64,000 nt of DNA from JAMXLO01 sp036265005 (lineage in GTDB: Bacteria > Pseudomonadota > Alphaproteobacteria > Acetobacterales > Acetobacteraceae). Location: assembly GCA_036265005.1 (NCBI GenBank), contig DATAPW010000081.1:30226-94225 (forward strand). Direction: 5' to 3'. The position numbers and the translations under genes were made by a program. The notes under the pieces were generated by a model, which saw only the letters and a program-made list of their open reading frames with translations, was not told the DNA's origin and ran no database searches. Positions 59,683 through 64,000 of this stretch are shown piece after piece (position 1 is the first letter of the stretch; each line of letters begins with the position of its first letter).

Positions 59683-60852
59683 TCAGGGCCCCATCCGCAT
59701 CGACGCCGGATGACCTGGCAACTTGAACCGCTTGCCGGTGTTCGTGGCGTCGGTGCCGTCCACCTTCAGGATGGATAGATCCTGGTCGGCAAAATTGCCG
59801 ACATAGATGTACCGGCCGTCGGGCGAGAACGCCAGCGGTTCCGGGAATGCACCCACCTCGACGGTCTTTATCGGCGTTACCGTCTTGCCCTCGATGCGCA
59901 GGATCGTGACGCTGCCGTTCTGGTGGTAGAACCAGGCCTGCTTCGCGTTGGAGCCGTCCACGTTGAGCGCCGCAGCCAGATTGCCTTTAGGGCTCATTGC
60001 CAGCCCCTCCGGGGCATCGCCCACCGTAACATGAGCGATCGCGTGCGGGTGCGGCCCCTCCAGATCGATCACCGTCACCGCATCCAGATTGCCGTCCGAT
60101 GAACCGCCACTGCCGTTGTCGGCGGTGATCGCCAGTTTGGAATCCGGCGATATCACCACGTTGTACGGGAACGGGTAGGTTGGGATATCGAGCTTGTTGT
60201 AAGTCACCTTATCGCCGTCCACGTCGAGCACGGCCACCTTGTTGTCGGGCGACTTCAGCGCCAGCGCGTGCTTGCCGTCGTGCGCGAACTCCACGTGGGA
60301 CACGCCTGGGCTGATCGGAATGGTGTCGGTCTGCGTCACGTTGCTACCATCGATCTTCAACTCGCTGATGGTGCCGTCGGCGCGGTTGCACACCAGCGCC
60401 ATATCCCCCTTGGGGCTGAATGACAGGCCCGAGGGCTGTTTGCCGACAGTGACCGTCTGCACAAGTTTCGCCGGGTTGGCTTTCAGGTCGATGACGAACA
60501 GCTTGTCGGTCGGCACCATTTTGCGCGTGCCGTTCTCCTCCGCGACGGTCATCGAGTCGGCCACCAGGGCGATACTGCCGTCGGGTGAAATTGCGAGGTT
60601 GGTCGGCGGCCCGACGATGGAGTTCTCCAGCGGCAGCGTGGCAACGATCCGCGGATCTTCGGGCTTGGCGATGTCGACGATGAGCACGGCGTCCTTGCCG
60701 GTAGGATTGACGACGGACTTGCCCTGCGCGTCGGTACCGGGTTTTTCGTCCAGTCCGATGATCATGTAGGGCGCGGCCTGCGCCGGAATCGCAGTGGTGG
60801 CGAGCAGCGCAAGGCTGGCGGCAGCGCAGTGCTGCAGCAGCGACGATGGCAT
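59683..60852 (-). CDS. Exported YVTN-type beta-propeller protein
   Basis: A 389-residue protein with signal peptide (ALLATTAIPAQAAPYMIIG) and repeated blade motifs: LAISPDGSIALVADSMT, LSFSPKGDMALVCNRADGTISELKI, VEFAHDGKHALALKSPDNKVAVLDVDGD, VVISPDSKLAITADNGSG, LAMSPKGNLAAALNVDGSN and LAFSPDGRYIYVGNFADQDLSILKVDGTD. This is the layout of a lactonase/YVTN repeat propeller with about seven blades. It probably acts in the periplasm; no catalytic site can be assigned. GGGAGGG precedes ATG 60852. Confidence 0.88.
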   Translation of the reverse strand: MPSSLLQHCAAASLALLATTAIPAQAAPYMIIGLDEKPGTDAQGKSVVNPTGKDAVLIVDIAKPEDPRIVATLPLENSIVGPPTNLAISPDGSIALVADSMTVAEENGTRKMVPTDKLFVIDLKANPAKLVQTVTVGKQPSGLSFSPKGDMALVCNRADGTISELKIDGSNVTQTDTIPISPGVSHVEFAHDGKHALALKSPDNKVAVLDVDGDKVTYNKLDIPTYPFPYNVVISPDSKLAITADNGSGGSSDGNLDAVTVIDLEGPHPHAIAHVTVGDAPEGLAMSPKGNLAAALNVDGSNAKQAWFYHQNGSVTILRIEGKTVTPIKTVEVGAFPEPLAFSPDGRYIYVGNFADQDLSILKVDGTDATNTGKRFKLPGHPASMRMGP

Positions 60853-60979
60853 CGGTTTCCCTCCCCTGTACGCTCTTGCGGTGTGAGCGCCCGGAGTGTG
60901 GGAAGGATCGACCCGGTCGGCAAGTGCGGCCACCACGGGCCTTGCCGCGGCAGACCCGCTCAGGGTCGATAGCAGGCGC

Positions 60980-61918
60980 TCAGGGCGCTTGATTGACGGC
61001 GTGGTCGCCCCGAACCCCCTGCCGATGCGACCGCGCATAGAGTGGAACGCCGTACAGCAAAACGGCAAAGCCGATGAGGGCGGCGCAGCAGATTCCGAAT
61101 GCCACCAGCGGCATACCGAAGATCTTGCACACCGTGACATAGGCGTCCCCCACAAGTCCCAGCGCAAGCAGGCCCACCGAGCACAGCATCAGGCGCGTTG
61201 TGTAGGTCAGCACTCGCTCCTCAGCATTGCCTTTCGCCGCGAGACGATGATACGCGGCCGGCGCGATGAGAAGGATGATGGTTGCAGCCACGACCCCCAT
61301 GCTGGCCAGGTGAACACCCTTCGAGAGTACAGGAAGCTGGTCAAAACCTTGGGTCAGCGTCGCGGTGAACTGGAAGCCGAATAGCGCCTGTGCGCCCGGC
61401 AGGATCACGCGCAATTCAGTCAGGCTTTGAACCAGGCGCGTCTCGAGGGGTTGGGCTTTATCCTCCATCGTGTCCTCCCGGCTCGGCTCGGCGACAAGCA
61501 GCGGTATGCCGTACCACGCGATCAATGCAGCGACGAAGAACGTCAGCCCGGCGGCAAATGCCAAGGCGGTACCAAGCGGCTTGGCCAGCCCGATGGCGAT
61601 GTCGAGACCAAGCGTGCATGCCAGCGGCAGTAGCGCCGCTCGAAGGAACCGGGACGCATGAGCGATCATGTAGCCGGTGGCATGACCGGATTCGGTGATC
61701 CAGTGCAGCGGAGGAATGGCCAGAAGCAATGCCGCGGCGAGCATGATCAGCAACAGGGCGACGGCATCCAGTGCAGCGAAGGGTGCTGGCAGCATGTTGA
61801 AAGCGTCGGTGAACGCCGCCCGGTATTGCAGGCCGAGCAACAGTTGCGTACCGAGCATGGCAATGCGCGTCTCATCGAGAAGGTCCTTCAGACGCTCCTC
61901 GATCGCCGGCTTCGCCAT
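60980..61918 (-). CDS. Membrane protein with two DUF6328-like halves
   Basis: A 312-residue protein made of two similar halves. Each starts with an acidic helix and a shared membrane motif: ERLKDLLDETRIAMLGTQLLLGLQYRAAFTDAFNMLP and, from about residue 165, ETRLVQSLTELRVILPGAQALFGFQFTATLTQGFDQLP. Each half has about four hydrophobic spans. DUF6328 proteins are usually a single unit of this kind, so a tandem duplication and fusion is likely. Function unknown. The start ATG 61918 has a weak, distant site GGGAGGATACC. It is divergent from ogt. Confidence 0.82.
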   Translation of the reverse strand: MAKPAIEERLKDLLDETRIAMLGTQLLLGLQYRAAFTDAFNMLPAPFAALDAVALLLIMLAAALLLAIPPLHWITESGHATGYMIAHASRFLRAALLPLACTLGLDIAIGLAKPLGTALAFAAGLTFFVAALIAWYGIPLLVAEPSREDTMEDKAQPLETRLVQSLTELRVILPGAQALFGFQFTATLTQGFDQLPVLSKGVHLASMGVVAATIILLIAPAAYHRLAAKGNAEERVLTYTTRLMLCSVGLLALGLVGDAYVTVCKIFGMPLVAFGICCAALIGFAVLLYGVPLYARSHRQGVRGDHAVNQAP

Positions 61919-62065
61919 TGCTAGAACTGGTATCCTCCCACCACGTCGATCGCGCGGACTGCATCCTTTCGGCCGGCCATACCTGCCACGGCCTATTCCC
62001 TTTGAACGCCTGCGATACACCATCAACATGAATGGATGGGTGTTGGTTCCCCAGGGAGGGTGCGC

Positions 62066-62082
62066 GCACCGGCGGCCGGTGC
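62066..62082. promoter_or_regulatory. 17-base palindrome upstream of ogt
   Basis: GCACCGGC-G-GCCGGTGC is a perfect palindrome with eight-base arms (62066-62082), followed at once by TAGACT, a possible -10 element, and the ogt ATG at 62099. A dimeric regulator site is plausible, but only one copy is seen. Confidence 0.4.
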
Positions 62083-62098
62083 TAGACTGCATCGCATC

Positions 62099-62674
62099 AT
62101 GCCGGCGCAGGAATTTGCCTTTTTCGATACGGACGTCGGGCGCTGCGGCATCACCTGGGGCCCGGGCGGCATTGTCGGCGTCCAATTGCCTGAACGCAAC
62201 GAGAATGCGACGCGGGCACGCCTTTTGCGACGCTATCCGGATGCGCGGGAAACACCGCCGCCGCCTCACATCCGCCCGGTGATCGACAATATCGTTGCCT
62301 TGCTGCACGGCGAGAAACGCGACCTTTCGGACGCCGTGCTCGACATGCAGGGCGTGCCGCGGTTCCGCCAGGATATCTACGCGGTGGCGCGAACCATTCC
62401 GGCGGGCGGAACACTGACCTATGGCGACATCGCAGCACGGCTTGGCGACCGGAGCGTGGCGCGCGAGGTGGGGGAGGCGATGGGGCAGAACCCGTTCCCG
62501 CTCATCGTGCCGTGCCACCGCGTGCTGGCGGCCGGCGGCAAACCCGGCGGTTTCTCGGCGGCCGGCGGCGTTACCACGAAGCTGCGTCTGCTCGAGATCG
62601 AGGGAGCGCAGGTCGGCGACGTGCCCACGCTGTTCGACAGCCTGCCGTTGGCAGCAAAGCCCCGACGCCCGTAG
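62099..62674 (+). CDS. ogt: Methylated-DNA--[protein]-cysteine S-methyltransferase
   Basis: A 191-residue suicide repair protein that moves the methyl group from O6-methylguanine to its active cysteine. The C-terminal domain holds FRQDIYAVARTIPAGGTLTYGDIAARLGDRSVAREVGEAMGQNPFPLIVPCHRVLAAGGKPGGFSAAGG, with the acceptor cysteine in PCHRV and the asparagine hinge in QNP. The N-terminal about 70 residues are a divergent first domain without an Ada zinc site. An upstream palindrome may control it. The stop lies inside the hairpin that separates it from mmsA. Confidence 0.93.
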   Translation: MPAQEFAFFDTDVGRCGITWGPGGIVGVQLPERNENATRARLLRRYPDARETPPPPHIRPVIDNIVALLHGEKRDLSDAVLDMQGVPRFRQDIYAVARTIPAGGTLTYGDIAARLGDRSVAREVGEAMGQNPFPLIVPCHRVLAAGGKPGGFSAAGGVTTKLRLLEIEGAQVGDVPTLFDSLPLAAKPRRP

Positions 62675-62715
62675 CCGGTAGGGCGGAATGCACGCCGCTG
62701 TTCCGCCCTACGGCT
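62673..62715. terminator. Hairpin between convergent ogt and mmsA
   Basis: GTAGGGCGGAA (62678-62688) and TTCCGCCCTAC (62701-62711) pair perfectly around a 12-base loop, extended by AGCC/GGCT. It overlaps both stop codons. The sequence class is a dispersed palindromic repeat, likely used here as a bidirectional terminator. Confidence 0.65.
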
Positions 62716-64000
62716 AACGCCCCAGCGTCGGCATCACGTACTCCGCGCCGCGCCGCGCGCCCGTCGGCCAGCGCTGGGTGATCGCCTTGTAGCGTGTGTA
62801 GAACCGCACACCCTCCGGCCCATACACATGATGGTCGCCGAACAGCGAGTGCTTCCAGCCGCCGAACGAGTGGAACGCCATCGGCACCGGGATCGGCACG
62901 TTCACGCCGACCATGCCGATGTTGATGCCCGACGCGAAATCCCGCGCGGCACCGCCGTCCGAGGTGAAGATCGCAACGCCGTTGCCGTATTCGTGCGCAT
63001 TCACCATCTGCACCGCGCTTGCCATGTCCGGCGTGCGCACCACGCCAAGCACTGGCCCGAATATTTCATCCTTGTAGATACGCATGTCGGTGCCGACGTT
63101 GTCGAACAGCGAGCCGCCGAGGAAGTAGCCGTTCTCGTAGCCCTGCAGCGACAGGCCGCGGCCGTCCACCACCAGCCTGGCGCCTTCCTTTACGCCGAGG
63201 TCGATGTACCCGCTCACCTTTTCGCGATGCTCGCGTGTCACCAGCGGGCCCATCTCGGCGTCGGGATCGGTGCCGGGTCCGATCTTCAGTGCGCGCACCC
63301 GCGGCTCCAGCTTGCGCACCAGCGCATCGCCGGCCGAGCCCACCGCCACCGCGACCGATACAGCCATGCAGCGCTCGCCCGCCGCGCCATAGGCGGAGCC
63401 CATCAGCGCATCCACTGCGTCGTCGATGTCGGCATCCGGCATCACCACGAGGTGGTTCTTTGCCCCGCCGAGTGCCTGCACGCGCTTGCCGTGCGACGTG
63501 CCGCCGCGATAGATCGTCTCGGCGATCGCGGTGGAACCGACGAAGCTGATCGCCACGATATCGGGATGCGCGAGGATCGCCTCGACCGCTTCACGCGCAC
63601 CCTGCACGACGGAGAAAACCCCGTCCGGCACACCGGCCTCGGCCAGCAGCGCGGCAAGCTTCAGGCTGGCGGACGGGTCCTTCTCCGACGGCTTCAGGAT
63701 GAAGCAGTTGCCGCACGCCAGCGCCACCGGGATCATCCACAGCGGCACCATGATCGGGAAGTTGAACGGCGTGATCCCCGCCACGACGCCCAGGGGCTGA
63801 CGGATCGACCACGCATCGATCCCGGTGCCTACCTGGTCGGTGAACTCGCCTTTCAGAAGATGCGGGATTCCGCATGCGAATTCGACGACCTCCAGGCCGC
63901 GCTGCACCTCGCCATCGGCATCGGACAGCACCTTGCCGTGCTCACTGGTGATGATCGCGGAGAGCTCGCGGCGGTCACGTTCGAGCAGTTCCTTCAGCTT
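62714..64000 (-). CDS. mmsA: CoA-acylating methylmalonate-semialdehyde dehydrogenase, N-terminus outside window
   Basis: The gene runs off the right edge; the visible 428 residues cover most of the roughly 500 expected. Signatures: TSEHGKVLSDADGEVQRGLEVVEFACGIPHLLKGE (specific to MmsA), PLGVVAGITPFNFPIMVPLWMIP, VGSTAIAETIY, the catalytic cysteine in GAAGERCMAVSVAV and DEIFGPVLGVV. MmsA converts methylmalonate or malonate semialdehyde with NAD and CoA to propionyl-CoA or acetyl-CoA in valine and inositol breakdown. The stop lies within the shared hairpin with ogt. Confidence 0.95.
   Translation of the reverse strand, partial: KLKELLERDRRELSAIITSEHGKVLSDADGEVQRGLEVVEFACGIPHLLKGEFTDQVGTGIDAWSIRQPLGVVAGITPFNFPIMVPLWMIPVALACGNCFILKPSEKDPSASLKLAALLAEAGVPDGVFSVVQGAREAVEAILAHPDIVAISFVGSTAIAETIYRGGTSHGKRVQALGGAKNHLVVMPDADIDDAVDALMGSAYGAAGERCMAVSVAVAVGSAGDALVRKLEPRVRALKIGPGTDPDAEMGPLVTREHREKVSGYIDLGVKEGARLVVDGRGLSLQGYENGYFLGGSLFDNVGTDMRIYKDEIFGPVLGVVRTPDMASAVQMVNAHEYGNGVAIFTSDGGAARDFASGINIGMVGVNVPIPVPMAFHSFGGWKHSLFGDHHVYGPEGVRFYTRYKAITQRWPTGARRGAEYVMPTLGR

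Noticed and set aside
1..64000. tRNA, rRNA or prophage genes
   Set aside because: No cloverleaf-like or rRNA sequence, integrase, transposase or phage structural gene was recognised anywhere in the window by reading.

Overview
The window looks like chromosomal DNA of a high-GC alphaproteobacterium, most likely of the family Acetobacteraceae. This rests on the alphaproteobacterial flagellar regulators flbT and flaF beside flagellin, the dapF-mtaB-ftsY gene order, the GTTC-N7-GTTC LexA-type box, and small hypothetical proteins of a kind I associate with that family. The species was not identified. Start codons were set from ribosome binding sites and overlaps, so many calls are shorter than the longest open frame.

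Layout. 1-3715: minus-strand end of a type VI secretion-like locus (TssG, a methyltransferase with a regulatory domain, an OmpA-family protein, a membrane-anchored protein cut by the window edge). 4098-7074: the tightly overlapping operon dapF-mtaB-ftsY. 7499-15862: mixed housekeeping genes (rlmB, a hydratase, GST, gloB, methyltransferase, a DUF1127 protein with an unlisted 52-residue membrane protein, a LysR regulator followed by an amidohydrolase). 15994-18100: an EamA transporter bracketed by inverted copies of a repeat, then a hypothetical gene with unusual codon use behind a LexA-like box. 18425-24183: ugpBAE without ugpC, an orphan LivK-type binding protein and a GSA-like aminotransferase. 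24446: apt.

25030-44964 is a 20-kb catabolic and uptake island. Its first half has a TTT-type binding protein, an Asp/Glu racemase-fold enzyme, a Pht5-like protein, an HpaI-type aldolase and a complete polar amino acid ABC system. Its second half has five MmgE/PrpD paralogues of three sequence types, an iron/polyamine-type ABC transporter, a TcuA-like flavoprotein and a RidA protein. Gene overlaps suggest that the ATPase, two MmgE/PrpD proteins and TcuA are cotranscribed. I infer import and breakdown of an unusual di- or tricarboxylate. This is the best candidate for an undescribed pathway.

44993-59665 is a flagellar region: a GT2 glycosyltransferase, a TPR-GT41 (FlmG/SPINDLY-like) glycosyltransferase and a TPR-methyltransferase fusion beside DUF1217, flaF, flbT, flagellin, flgL, flgK and flgE, with fliK and flgD divergent. 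This suggests a flagellin glycosylation locus. flgL has a one-base frameshift. 59683-64000 holds a beta-propeller protein, a duplicated DUF6328 membrane protein, ogt, and mmsA cut by the right edge.

The window also carries many short palindromic (REP-like) elements of several sequence classes between genes. I saw no rRNA, tRNA, CRISPR array or complete insertion sequence.
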